From Coffea arabica (lineage: Eukaryota > Streptophyta > Magnoliopsida > Gentianales > Rubiaceae), in assembly GCF_036785885.1 (NCBI RefSeq), contig NC_092329.1, positions 9,052,001 through 9,116,000 on the forward strand: a DNA stretch of 64,000 bases, read 5' to 3'. Position 1 is the first letter of the stretch. Every line of letters starts with the position of its first letter. Both the position numbers and the translations under genes were made by a program. The notes below the pieces were generated by a model that was given only the letters and a program-made list of their open reading frames with translations, was not told the origin of the DNA and made no database searches. Below, piece by piece: positions 50,775 to 63,400 of the stretch.

Positions 50775-51220
50775 TTGTTGCTTATTGAAAATCTAAATTC
50801 AAGAAACAAAAGCAACAAGAACTTTGAAAAAAGAAAATTGATCTTTGAAATCGATTCATAAAATCATGCCCTCAACAAAAATTGATCTTTGAAATCAGAA
50901 CATAAAATCATGCCCTCCGGGGCTTGGTCTAGCCCTGGTTCGAACCTTGCTGCCAGCAAGTTGTGGAGGGTGGGCAATAGTCTGCGAGATCCACTCTCTG
51001 CGAGACACACCTTAAAAAAAAATCAGAACATAAAATCACGTGAAATAACCGAACAAGAACACCATTTAAACTCCAAATCCGTGGTAAGAGAGACAATAAT
51101 GCCTTTACTCTCTGCTTTAAAGAAAAGAATCAGTTTTGCATCCAAAATGATAACCACAGTTAATTTTCTGTTTCAAAAACTTCTAGTGTGTATGTATTGA
51201 CTCCTTTGATTGGGAATAAG
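50775..51220 (+). repeat. Duplicated intergenic segment, copy 1 (contains SINE)
   Basis: Shares with 52346-52610 the words AATCTAAATTCAAGAAACAA, AAGCAACAAGAAC, GAACAAGAACACCATTTA-type sequence, CTCCAAATCC and TTTTCTGTTTCAA in the same order. The extra length is a SINE at 50911-51020 plus a 40-bp tandem repeat just before it. Confidence 0.75.
50911..51020 (+). mobile_element. Young SINE-like retroposon with empty site in the duplicate
   Basis: A 110-bp insertion ending in a poly(A) run, flanked by exact 18-bp direct repeats AATCAGAACATAAAATCA (50893-50910 and 51021-51038). Inside, TGGTTCGAACCT is a good Pol III B box, and TTGGTCTAGCC may be an A-box remnant. The related segment at 52429-52446 has the unoccupied site (AATCAGAACCTAAAATCA), which confirms that the insertion happened after or between duplication events. 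Confidence 0.8.
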
Positions 51221-51814
51221 TAGAGTGGTCATAATTTTATTAATTAATTTTGATGATTAAATTAAGAGGAAAAAAAAAAGAAACGTTGAGTCACTTCTAC
51301 AATCAAATAATATATGAGATGAAGCCAAGTAAAACAATGCGCATATTGTAACAAAGGCAAGGATGTTAAAGAAAAACCTAAAGTCAGCAAAATTTGATTG
51401 GATGTTTGGTGGCTGCTTGCTTTTGAGATGATCATAGATTCTAGAGGATGCAAGTATGCCACGCGAGGTGAGGAAGATAAGAATCAATTATGAAGCTCGG
51501 CTCCCATCAACGGGTCACTATACGTGATTTCTTCTAAATTTAAATAAGTGTGCACATTACGCATCCATTTGGTCCGATGATAGTTCAGTTCCTATCGATT
51601 TCTCTAAGTTTCGTTGAGACTCTCCCTCTCTAGTGTAAATTAGAATAAAAGTAAAAATAAATTAAATTAGCTGTTGCCCTCTGGTTAAAAAAAAAAAAAC
51701 CATGAAGCTTGGACAATGTACTAATGACTAATGATGTTAAATTGGAGCATGCGTGCATAAAAAGGCTGGCTTTTACGTTATTGACCTATCAGGGCATCAA
51801 AAGGATTGAAATGG

Positions 51815-51817
<3 letters not shown>

Positions 51818-51847
<30 letters not shown>
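51818..51847. repeat. (TA)n microsatellite
   Basis: About fifteen uninterrupted TA dinucleotides in the B-C spacer. Confidence 0.9.
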
Positions 51848-51852
<5 letters not shown>

Positions 51853-52345
51853 ACACAATAATTGTTATTCTATTTTTATTTCTACTCTATACTATAGGTT
51901 ACGGGTGAATTTAAAAAGATCATTGGAAAACTCAGAAAGGACTGAATGATCTTTGGTAGGGAAAGATCCAAAAAGATTATCCGGACGACCTTTCGAACCA
52001 GACAGGGTGCTGGTTCAATGTCTAGAAATCCTAAATTTGAAATCATTGAGAAGATATATTTGGTTCTTTATAGAAAACGTATGACGTATCCAGTTTGAGG
52101 TCACGAGCAATTTGGAACAATTTATTGCCGAGATTGTTTCGGATTACAAAAGCTATTTTTTTTTCCAGTATTCACTTTTTTCTTTTTAATGTATAAAATC
52201 ACTAGTTCATTCAAAAAGGAAAAAAACAAGGGAAAGATGTGGGACAGTGTAACCCTTATGCGAAATTTCATGGAAGCTGTTTTTTGGATTGATGTAGATT
52301 TCTCAAAAAGTTGATTAATCGCTATCAACAAAAGCTTGTAGTAAG

Positions 52346-52610
52346 ATTTTGTTGCCTATTGAAAAATCTAAATTCAAGAAACAAAAGCAACAAGAACAAG
52401 GAAAAAATAAAAACAAATTAATTTTTGAAATCAGAACCTAAAATCATGTGAAACAACCAAACAAGAACACCATTTAGGCTCCAAATCCATGGTGAGAGAC
52501 AATCCCTTCAATGTCTACTTTAAGCCAAAAAAAAAAAAAATTTATAACTACAGTCAAGTTTCTGTTTCAACTACTTTTACTGCGTACTAGTTGACTACTT
52601 TAATTCTGTT
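52346..52610 (+). repeat. Duplicated intergenic segment, copy 2 (no SINE)
   Basis: Counterpart of 50775-51220, about 225 bp upstream of the first exon of copy C. It retains the empty SINE site. It is probably part of the 5' region of C, so segment 1 may be a relic of an extra duplication step. Confidence 0.75.
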
Positions 52611-52834
52611 TCCTCGATGAGCTGTCCTGATTTGATATAAATTTCACAGAACAATGTTTTGTGTCATGAAAAGAATCATTTCCTTGTTCGTATCAATAAA
52701 TTTCCTGGATGCCCAAATCAATTTTTTTCAGCCCTGAAATTTTCCCATTCCTAGTTGCATGTATAAAGGTAAAAAAAACTGATGAATCTGTTTTGGTTTT
52801 ACAGAAAGAGCCAACCAGCACCTTGAATGAGCCT

Positions 52835-55800
52835 ATGGCTGCCACAGGAGTTCAGTTGCATATTGAAGCTGATCATGTAATTTTTTTTCCCTTCTTCCTC
52901 GTTAATCTGTGTTCAGATAGCAGAAATGAAACTTTTTTTCTGATGTCAATGCGATTATCATTACTTCTTGCAGGCTGTCATAGATAATGGTATAGTAAAA
53001 GTCACGTTATCAAATCCTGGGGGACTCTTGAGAGGAATAGAGTATGGTGGAATTGACAATGTGTTGGAACTTAACAACCAAGATTTGAATGGAGGGTATC
53101 ATCTTGATTTTGTGGACGTAGAGAATATATTTGAGCTCATTTTTGCCGTAGAATTTTGGTGAAACTTTAGCACTTTTTATGGATGCAGATGCATCAGAAA
53201 GGATCAACTATTTCTCTATTTCTTGTGCTGTTTTCTGTTTTATGCCTTCATTCAACTATTAGCAAGTCTTATTTTCTTTTTGTTTAAATGAAACACAGCT
53301 GAACTCTCAACTATTGCAACCTTGAAGGGACTAATGCTTGATGCTTATGGAAATAACAGGTTCTGGGATCTCAACTGGAGTGAAGCAGGAAGTCCAGGCA
53401 CCAGGGGTAAATTTGATACGTATGTCGTCCCTGATACTCCCTTTTTTTTTCATTCTTTTCTCTCAGAAGTCTAAAATTCGTCCCCTCTTTCTGTTGTCCT
53501 TGATGCCTTGTGTTTGTTTTTTCCTTCTATATACTCTCTCTGATTCCCTGCGGTATGCATGAGTTTATTTCTGCTAGAAGCAATGAATTTTTATTCTTTC
53601 TTGCTTCTCCTATTCCTTTCCTTTCTGGGTTAGAGTAGATGAGCCAAATTGAGTTTTCGGTTCTTTTCTCTTTGTGATATACCTTCAAATTTAGGCCATA
53701 AAGGCATTATTAGGGGGAAACCCCATATGTGCTATTAAATCAGGAAAATATTTGAGCTTGTCTGTTTCTATGCATCCTTTTCTGACAGTCAAAACCAAAA
53801 ATCAAAGTGATTATACAGATGAGTATAATACATAACTCTACCAATTTTACACGGGAAAAAAAAAACTTTTTGTTGTTTTGCAGGATAGAAGGAACAAGTT
53901 TAAAGGTTATAGTGCAAACAGAGGATCAGGTTGAGCTCTCATTCACAAGAATCTGGAGCCCTTCAGTGAAAGGAGATCAGGCTCCTTTATCTATAGACAA
54001 AAGGTTTTACTTGTAGTCAATAACTTCCATTCATAATTTATCATTCTGATTCGTTGTGGTCACAGTGGAAGATGATCGTTGATAAAGAATTATTTGTAGG
54101 TTTGTTGTGCTTCGCGGTTTCTCTGGTTTTTACTCCTATGCCATATTTGAACACTTAAAGGACCTGCCTGGTTTCAATCTCAATACAACCAGGATTGCCT
54201 TCATGCTTAGGAAAGACAAGTAAGATATTTCATCCACCTTTCCTATCGTCCAAAAAAAAAACCATTAAATGGGATTTGCTAAAACACTCTAATTTAAAGT
54301 GGAGGAAAACTTTATATGATTTGTGCACAAATGAAATGAGTCAAATGAAAAATGCAGATCCTAAACCATCACAGTTTTACCTGGAAAACGACTTTTGCCA
54401 AATAGAATAATCTTCATTGATGATTATTTAACATTTAGCTGCACAGGACTACTGTGTGACAATGGTGCTTTTACATGCCAGGTTTCACTACATTGCCATA
54501 ACTGATAACAGGCAAAGATTCATGCCACTTCCTGATGACAGGCTACCACCAAGAGGACAACAATTGGCCTACCCAGAAGCTGTGCTTCTTGTTGATCCAA
54601 TAGAGCCAGAATTCAAAGGACAGGTACATCTGAGATTGGCCATAATGTTCTCCTAAAGTAAATTGACCGTCTAGCCTGTTTATTCCATTGATCACCTTCT
54701 AAACAGGTGGATGACAAGTATCAATACTCACTTGAGAACAAAGATAATCGAGTTCATGGATGGATATGTTTTGATCCACCTGTTGGCTTCTGGCAAATTA
54801 CTCCCAGCAATGAGTTTCGAACTGGAGGACCACCCAAACAAGACCTAACCTCCCATGTCAATCCAACCACCCTAGCTGTAAGTTGCTGATGATGAAGGAT
54901 TTTGCTGTTGGCTTTGAACAATTTTAGTTGCATCACTGATGGAGAAAAATAACACATGGTTCGTAAATAGAGCATACAGCTTCAAGCAATACATTTCATG
55001 TAGTCAAAGCAATAATATTTGACAGCTGAATGCGTCACACTTGTTTCTTTTTCTGTATTAAACTAGACTTAAGAAAATTTCAGGAGTAAAAGATCTTAAG
55101 CTCAAGCTCCAACAAGGTATAGATTATAGTTTTACATATTTGCATGTACTCCTCTCTCTCACTTGAGTCAATTGGTTTCAAGAGCATTCCACCTGTTTTT
55201 GGCGACTTTCACTTTCGACCCAAAAAAAAAAAAGATAAAACTTCAGAATAACTTGTATCAACGGTTCTAATTGTAGTTTTGCATCCTGATATTTAGATAT
55301 TTGTAACTTCACATTATGCTGGGGAAGATCTTATTGTAAAATTTGAAGACGGAGAGGTGTGGAAGAAAGTCTTTGGACCTGTTTGTATATATCTTAATTC
55401 TGCGCCAAAGGGAGCAGAAGCACAAGATCTGTGGGACAATGCCAAAGAACAGGTGAGGCCTTGGCCCAATAAATTGTGTGACAATTTTTTATTTCTATAT
55501 GAGGTGCTAGTTAAATTGATTTCCAGGTGAACAAAGAAGTTCAGTCATGGCCTTACACATTCCCAGCCTCCGAAGATTTCCCTAAGACTGATCAGAGGGG
55601 AACAGTTAGGGGTAATTTGCTAGTACAAGACAGGTTTGCATCATATGTTAGTTATAATCATATTAGTTTGTAGATAACGTTTGCCAAACTTGGTTATACA
55701 ATCTACTAGTTTTGTCAATTCAGATTACAGATTCATGCTATTAAGTAATCTCTGTGTGTAGCTTGATGTATATACTTGTATTAGTCATTCTAAATATATA

Positions 55801-57600
55801 AACAGTAGTAATACTAGAAATATAGTCATGCTTAGCAATAAACTTATTCTGAACTGAGTAGGTGTGTTAACAAGGAAGCTATGCCAGCAGCAGGCGCATA
55901 TGTTGGGTTAGCACCCCCTGGAAATGCCGGGTCCTGGCAGAGGGAGAACAAGGTATTTAGTCTTGAAAACCATGTCAGATTATCAGTCCTTCTGAAACTT
56001 AGGTTGTATTTTCTTAGTTCAAATCAGGTGCTGATAGTTGTGGCATTTTCTAACTCTACCAGGGCTATCAATTTTGGACAACAGTCGACCAAAGTGGCTC
56101 ATTTGCCATTAGCCATATACGTCCTGGTGACTATAACCTTTATGCTTGGGTGCCTGGATTTATTGGAGACTATGAGTATGATGCTGCAATCAGCATATCA
56201 CCAGGTCTCAAATAATTTGAATGAACTTTGAATTGGAATTTATGACATTGTTCTGACCAGTGGCATAATTCTTAAAGCAGGGTCCAACATTGATGTTGGT
56301 GAGCTCGTTTATGAGCCTCCAAGAGATGGTCCTACATTGTGGGAGATCGGCATTCCTGATCGCTCTGCTGCAGAATTTTATGTTCCTGATCCAAATCCAA
56401 AGTATATCAATCCACTTTATGTTAATCATCCAGATAAGTGAGTTCTTCTTCCTGCTTGTACAAGTATGCATATCCAAGTCCGGTAAGTGGCTACTCATCA
56501 AGCCATTATACCCTATACGTCAAAAAAAGAACAGCTGGACTATTACTTATTTACTTCTTGCTTGAAGAGTTGGTGCTTAACTATTTTCATGCATGGAGAC
56601 TAATGGAAAACTCCATATCTTGACATTATTTCTGTCATTGCATATCAATTCCTGACGATTATCTCCTTTTGCAGGTTCAGGCAGTACGGATTATGGGAGA
56701 GATATGCAGAACTATACCCTGAAGAAGACTTGGTCTACACTGTCGATGTCAGTGACTATAAGAAAGACTGGTTCTTTGCTCAAGTTAACAGGTGATCCAG
56801 CCATTTGATTCCAATTTCAAATAATCGAAATCTTAACAAAATGGATTACCTTTTCTTTTTACAAGAACTCCACATCTGTTAGTATAATGGTGGTTATAGT
56901 TGCACTATATTAACTTGGATCAGTCTGGCTCACCAAAACAAGAAAATTCTTAAACATGGCTAACTAGATCAGTTACAAAGTACTTGTAGAAATAAAGTTT
57001 TTATACATATTAATTAAGTTTCTGGTCTACAAAACCATTGATCAACTCTATATTAATTCCCTTATGGTTGTTGTGTAGGAAAGTAGGTGAGGGCACCTAT
57101 ACGAGCACAACTTGGCAAATCAAGTTCAAGATCGACAATGTTGATCAAACTGAAACCTATAAGTTGAGGATTGCACTTGCATCTGCACACAATTCTGACT
57201 TGCAGGTAATATTCATTCTTTCATGTGTTTATCATGTGAATGCAAAGACCTAATACACACCAGCAAATTGCAGTCCAGAGGGCAAAGGGACCCTTCATCT
57301 ACTTTTTTGACTCATTACTAAACCTTGAGACTAAAGTTTGACATTTCTTTGAAGGTTCGGGTCAATGATGAAATGGCAAATCCACCTTTGTTTTCAAGTG
57401 GAGTAATTGGTACAGACAATGCGATAGCAAGGCATGGAATTCATGGCCTATATTGGCTGTTCAATATTGACATACCAGGTTCTGAACTCTTGGAAGGGGA
57501 TAATACTATCTTTTTGACGCAAGCAAAAAGCAGCAGTCCTTTCCAGGGAATTATGTATGACTACATTCGTTTGGAAGGACCCTTATCATTGAATCCCTAA
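52835..57600 (+). CDS. Rhamnogalacturonate lyase (PL4), copy C
   Basis: Complete 639-aa paralogue. Exons: 52835-52876, 52974-53095, 53360-53419, 53884-54003, 54100-54219, 54482-54623, 54707-54877, 55297-55452, 55527-55633, 55862-55952, 56063-56204, 56281-56437, 56675-56791, 57079-57205, 57355-57600. Likely catalytic Lys155 and His219 (VHGW) are present. Compared with A and B, the N-terminal region is distinct (AVIDNGIVKVTLSNPGG, FWDLNWSEAGSPGTRGKFDT) and closer to D, so C and D form a subgroup. At the exon 11-12 junction the usual GC is GS, so a Cys shared by A, B and D is lost. The C-terminus is four to five residues longer (LSLNP). The frame stays open upstream of this ATG back to 52709, so an N-terminal extension is possible. 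Confidence 0.93.
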
Positions 57601-57950
57601 CAAAATTTAGTGTACATTATCTTGGTATAGAAAGTTTTAATGATCATTATTCATATTTTGTATTGAACCTAAAAGGCTAAAACTGGTTCAGCAACTAGGT
57701 CAGATGAAATCATTTTTGATGGAGTTATCCTTGTGTGTTTCCATTTTTTCCATTCTGCTCTTGTTTTTGCACCCTTGTTGAGGGAATAATTCTCACTGTA
57801 TTCCTGTAGCTATACAACTTGATGTCCTACGGAAAGGTACAACTGTCTGGTTTTCCCTATGGAATTATGCATTATAGTTGATTCCAAACATGGATTTGAA
57901 TTGGTGTGCTTAAAGTGGCAACTAACACTCCCTAAAAAAAAGTGCTAACA

Positions 57951-58062
57951 CCTACACTCCCTAAAATCAAGATTCATACTTTTTACTGTATATATAGCAA
58001 TGATAATGATTGTTTCTTTTTTCTGCCTAAAGCATACTAACCACTTTTCAACATTTAGCTAT
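57951..58062 (+). repeat. Direct repeat in C-D spacer, unit 1
   Basis: Shares AATGATTGTTTCTTTTTTCT, GCCTAAAGCATAC and CCACTTTTCAACATTTAGCT with 60051-60155 in the same orientation, about 90% alike, 2.1 kb apart. Confidence 0.85.
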
Positions 58063-60050
58063 AGTGGTGTGCTTATATTGGCAGCTAACGAGTTCAATGT
58101 GCATGAAGTGGCAAATGATTCAATATTGTGTAATCTGTAGCTGATAAACCGCTGCAATGATTGTGCTTGTAATAGAAAGAAAGGGCTGATGGGAACTGGA
58201 AAGAATTTGCAAATCTATATCTTCAGCTACATAAGACTTGTGTAATGTTCAAACATTCTTTTCTTGTCACTAGTAATAGTTCACGTGCTTTTGTACGTGA
58301 TTGTAATATCTTAAAATATATTATTCTTTAGATACTAAAAATTTTTTATGAAACTTTAATCATCAACATCATAGTATAGTATTTTTATGTTTTTTTTTAA
58401 GTTAGTTACTTTTAAAAATTTTATTAAATGAAAAGAGACTAAAAACATTCTAATGTAATTGACATGTCCTTTAGGATTGAATTTGGAAGCATGAAGCAAA
58501 CACTTGTTGATTTATAGCTTGAACTCTAACATATGAAATATTGATAACATCATATTTTACCAAAATTATTGTATATTTATGATTCTATTGCATATAAACC
58601 ACAATCATCACAATTTTTTGTAAACGAAGAATATAATTAAGTTAGAAAAATAAACATACATGTAATTTGAATTCTTTGTATTACGTTAATTCTATTTTTG
58701 TCAATAATGGAATATAAATGATCCACCAGGTAAAGTTTTTTTGGCTTGCACATTTTGACAATTAAAATTTTATATATAGAGATAGTTGGAGTTTTTCTAT
58801 TTTTTTTCTTTTATTCATATTATTAGCAAAATATCCAATGTGAAGCAAAAGCAAAAAAGTCTACTTTTTTCATATGAGCACAATATTTTTGGTTTTAGTA
58901 TCAGTTTTTTTTATGACCAAGGAATTGGAATGAGAATTGCGGCTAATTAACAATTTTAATATTAATTTTTTGTATGTTGCAGTGTTTTTTTTTAATTCCA
59001 ACTTTTAATCCATAACTGATATCATTATTATCAATTATTGGAATGCACTAAATTTGTCTAATTACAATTATCACCATAAATGAAATTTACTTAATTTTAA
59101 ATCTTTTCATTTCATAATTGTTTCCATTATTCACTAATATTACAATACAATAAATATATCTAATCATTAGAAAAATAAGGGTATTTTGGACATCACCAAA
59201 ATCAATTTGGATATCATTTTTATTTTATCATTCTTCACTTTAAATGTACGCTTATTATAATTCTTATTTTATCATTGGAGATGGCTTCTGGCTTGATGTT
59301 TGGATTTGATTTGCTCAAACCAATACAAATGAAGCATTACTATATTATTGTCAATAACAATGTTTGTCTGCCTCTGAATATCAATGATTTGGATGTTGTC
59401 TTTGTAATTATTGTATTCTACCTTTTTAATTCATTTGCTATTTACTTTATGTCATTTTATAATAGTTTTCAATTTTTTTAAAAATTTTTCTTGTTTTGAT
59501 CGGTTGCTATTAATGATAATACTGGTTTGTATGGTGCTCTTTCAGATTTCTTTTTTTAGTTTAATACTGCTATTTCAGTTATAAAGGTGTCATCATTTTT
59601 TGTATATTGAAATTCCATCGGGTGTAACATGAAAAATTCTTCATATTGGTAAAAAGTGCATAATTATAAATACTCGTGATATTTGTATGAAGATATACAT
59701 ATAAAAAAGGATTCTCTTCTCCTTGTATGTTTCTTCATTTTCTAGAGAGTATCTATTTTTCGAAATTAATTTCTTTTATACAATCTCAACTACTTACTAA
59801 TGAGAAATTTTTCATGCTTCAATTAAGAAATTTTGATACGTATAATAACTTGAGATGGAGTCCAACAGTAGGTAAATAGTTTTTAATGATCAATTTTTAA
59901 TTATAATTATCAATACTATTAAGATGTAATCAATTGTAGTGTTTCATTTTTTTTAATTAGTGCCAGTCACATTAAAATGTAATAATTCTAAGTAAAGGAC
60001 ATAAAGGTAATTTAGAAATAACAAAAATTACGATAAAAAAGTACTTGCAC

Positions 60051-60155
60051 TTGCACTCCCTAATACCAAGATTCGTACTTTTTTATATATTACTGATAAT
60101 GATTGTTTCTTTTTTCTGCCTAAAGCATACAAACCACTTTTCAACATTTAGCTAT
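60051..60155 (+). repeat. Direct repeat in C-D spacer, unit 2
   Basis: Second unit of the 57951-58062 repeat. It lies about 310 bp upstream of copy D. Confidence 0.85.
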
Positions 60156-60467
60156 TTTATATTCCGTATGACGCTTCCAGCTCCACATTTGGCTATTCGT
60201 TGTCGTTGAAGATAGAGTTGTCGTTGACGTTAAGGGAAAAACTGGAATGAGAAAATACTCCTCCAGCATAATAAAAGCAACCGATTCTTGACTACTGAAT
60301 AAGCCTGAAGCAGACTCAAGTCTAGTGGCTATCGTGCATCAAAAGTTATGATATTACGTTTGCTTTTCGATCTACAAAATTTTGCATTCTTAATCTCATA
60401 TATTTTCTTCAACTGGAGAGAAATATAGGGCCCTGAGGTGTCAGGTGGTGGTCTGGGAAAGAGGTCT

Positions 60468-63400
60468 ATGGCTGCAGCGGTTCAACTGCGTATTCAAGAT
60501 GATCAAGTATTGTATATCATTTTACTATTGTATATATAATTTTTTATCGAGTTATTCCAATATATTATGGTATAAAAAGTTCAACTTTTTGCACATTATT
60601 CCGTCTACTTGTCTAAGATATCAAACATTACTTTAGACTCTTCCACTTCCATTTGACTCATTGTCAGGAAATTTGGAAGTATCCATGTTCACAACCATGA
60701 AAGTTTAGAAAAACTGCAAGAGAAAGGGAAAGTTTGTTGAGTAGGAGTGGGTGTAGATTTACATTAGAAAGCTTCAAAATTCAAAGAACTGAAGAAGTTA
60801 GATTTGGTATCTAGGATGTTCAGAAAGTTACATATATATGAGATGCTTGTTGCTGCATTGCTGAGGGGAAAGCCAAGAAAGAATCAATAGCATACAAGTT
60901 TATAATCTCCATCATAATCTTAATTCGGCTGTGGATCGATCACTTAATTAGCTGTACATGTTAATATCTACAGATGATCAGAAAGAACTGAAGAAGTTAA
61001 TATTAGAAAGCTTCAAACTTCAAAGAACTGAAGAAGTTAGATTTGGTATCTAGGATGTTCAGAAAGTTACACATATATGAGATGCTTGTTGCTATATTGC
61101 CGAGGGGCTTTAGATGCGGGAAAGCCAAGAAAGAATCAATACCATACAAGTTTATAATCTCCATCATAATCTTAATTCTGCTGTGGATCGATGACTTAAT
61201 TAGCTGTACATGTTAATATCTACAGATGATCAGTACTATCTTCCACACAGGTGGTGTTAACGAATGGAATACTCCAACTCACTCTAACAAATCCAGGGGG
61301 GAATCTCATTGAAATCCAGTATTGTGGAATTGACAATTTGCTTGAGCTTAGTAATCCAAACTTGAGAGGAGGGTAAGCTAAGCTATTCCTAATGCTAAGT
61401 TACTGGACTATAACAGAAATAAAGTACGAGACCTTGTTGAGATTTAACTTCTTCTATCGAGTCAACAGATTCTGGGACCTGAACTGGAGTGAAGCTGGAA
61501 GTGCAGGGACAAGAGGAAAATTTGATACGTAAAATTCTGCTTCCGTGACCCCTCGCATTCTTTATTCTTCGATTGATCTTTCAAGATCATATATTTACCA
61601 CACAGATCATGATCCCATATGCATCTTATGCAATGGTTTAAGGATGATTTCCAAGAGTTGATGCTGAGTTGCATGGAAATAAATGAGTATAACACAATGG
61701 TTCACAATCTAATGATTTGATTATTGTGCAGAATTGAAGGAACCACTTTCAGAGTTGTGGTTGAAACCGATGAACAAGTGGAGCTTTCTTTCACAAGGAT
61801 GTGGGATCCTTCGCTTCAGGGTGATCATGCCCCATTAAGCATAGACAAAAGGTGCATTCTTGTTCTAAAACAGCACACGAGAGTAAAAGACAGAATTTTG
61901 ACTCTATTCTGATAAAAATTGTAGGTTCATATTGTTTCGTGGTTGCTCAGGCTTCTACTCTTATGCCATTTATGAACGCAATGAGGATATGCCTGCATTC
62001 AACCTCAACGAGACCAGGATTGCTTTCATGCTCAATATACAAAAGTAGCCTTACCTGCAGATTTTTACTTGTTTCTCTAAATATTTTTATCTTAGCTCAC
62101 ATGTCTCACTGAATATGTATTCTGAACATAAATGAGTAACTCAGCATCAAAATCTAGTTTTCTGGTACCAATTAAATGCCTTGATTACGGAAATGAACAA
62201 CAAACGTTTTTCCATTTCCTTTTTTTTTCTTTTTGGGTGAGCGCTAATAACATGACTTAATAGTATTGGCAGTAATGGAGGTTAAGAGGATTAGTTGATG
62301 CAGAGACGGATACTGATCAGCAAAAAGATTGAAGTTAACCGCAATTTTATTCTGCATTGCAAACTAGGTTTCGTTACATGGCTATATCAGATGACAGGCA
62401 AAGGTACATGCCCCTTCCTGATGATAGATTACCTCCAAGGGGTGAAGAACTTGCTTTTCCGGAAGCTGTCAGACTTGTCGATCCTATCGAACCAGAATTT
62501 AAAGGAGAAGTACTCAACCAAATCTGATTTCTTAAACAACATCACTGCTCTCTGAACCAAAATTGAAAGCAGTTTCTTTGTTCTACCACTTTTTCCACAT
62601 ATCTGATCCTTGGTTTCATTATGACATAATGTCATGTCTACTGAGTACTATCCACTGATGAGCAGGTCGATGACAAGTACGAGTACTCATGTGAGAACAA
62701 AGATAATCAAGTGCATGGATTTATTTGCCTTGAACCACCAGTAGGATTCTGGCAAATTACTCCAAGCAATGAGTTCAGGACTGGAGGGCCAACCAAGCAG
62801 GACCTCACCTCTCATGTCAACCCAACCACCCTTGCTGTATGTAACTAACTTACAATCTAATCCTATTAACAGCTGACAGAGTGATCCAAACCAAGATAGT
62901 ATTGCTAATAAATAACTACTCTATTAGATGTTTGTTAGCACTCATTATGGAGGAACTGATTTGGTGGTCAAATTTGGCGAAGGCGAGCCGTGGAAGAAAG
63001 TTTTTGGTCCTGTTTTCATCTATCTCAACTCTGCATCAGATGAAAATGAGGCATTTAAACTGTGGGATGATGCCAAACGACAGGTTAAACCTTAAACACT
63101 CAACTGCTTACCTCAAAATACATTTCCAAGAATAGAGCATGAAAACAATGAAGCTGACATTCTTTGGTTTAGATGAACCAAGAAGTTGAAAGCTGGCCAT
63201 ATGGTTTCCCAGCTTCAGAAGATTTTCCAAAAGCTGATCAACGAGGTACTGTAAGTGGCAACCTACTGGTGCGAGACAGGTATAGGAATCTCTTAGCAGA
63301 AGTCTAGGAATGTCCATCAATAGGAATCCTCAGGCTCAGATTATGCAACATGACCATTTAGTTATTCACCACCATCTCTTGAAGTTAGAAGTAGATTTAT

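Larger units (their letters stand above)
50501..52834. other. Spacer between lyase copies B and C
   Basis: Contains two related segments (50775-51220 and 52346-52610), a SINE inserted in the first, a (TA)n run at 51818-51847 and the 5' region of copy C. No further gene is visible. The frame 52709-52834, continuous with the first exon of C, encodes a hydrophobic stretch (IFPFLVACI) that could be an N-terminal extension. Confidence 0.5.
57601..60467. other. Spacer between lyase copies C and D
   Basis: AT-rich. Contains a dispersed direct repeat (57951-58062 and 60051-60155) and, at about 58263-58303, a CACGTGCTTTTGTACGTG hairpin reminiscent of Helitron ends. No gene is supported. Confidence 0.5.

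Noticed and set aside
50930..50960. Possible tRNA gene from the GGTTCGAACC motif
   Set aside because: No cloverleaf arms can be formed; the poly(A) end and 18-bp target duplication show a SINE instead.
58263..58303. Helitron end near the GTGCTTTTGTACG hairpin
   Set aside because: No CTRR terminus, paired end or RepHel domain could be matched.
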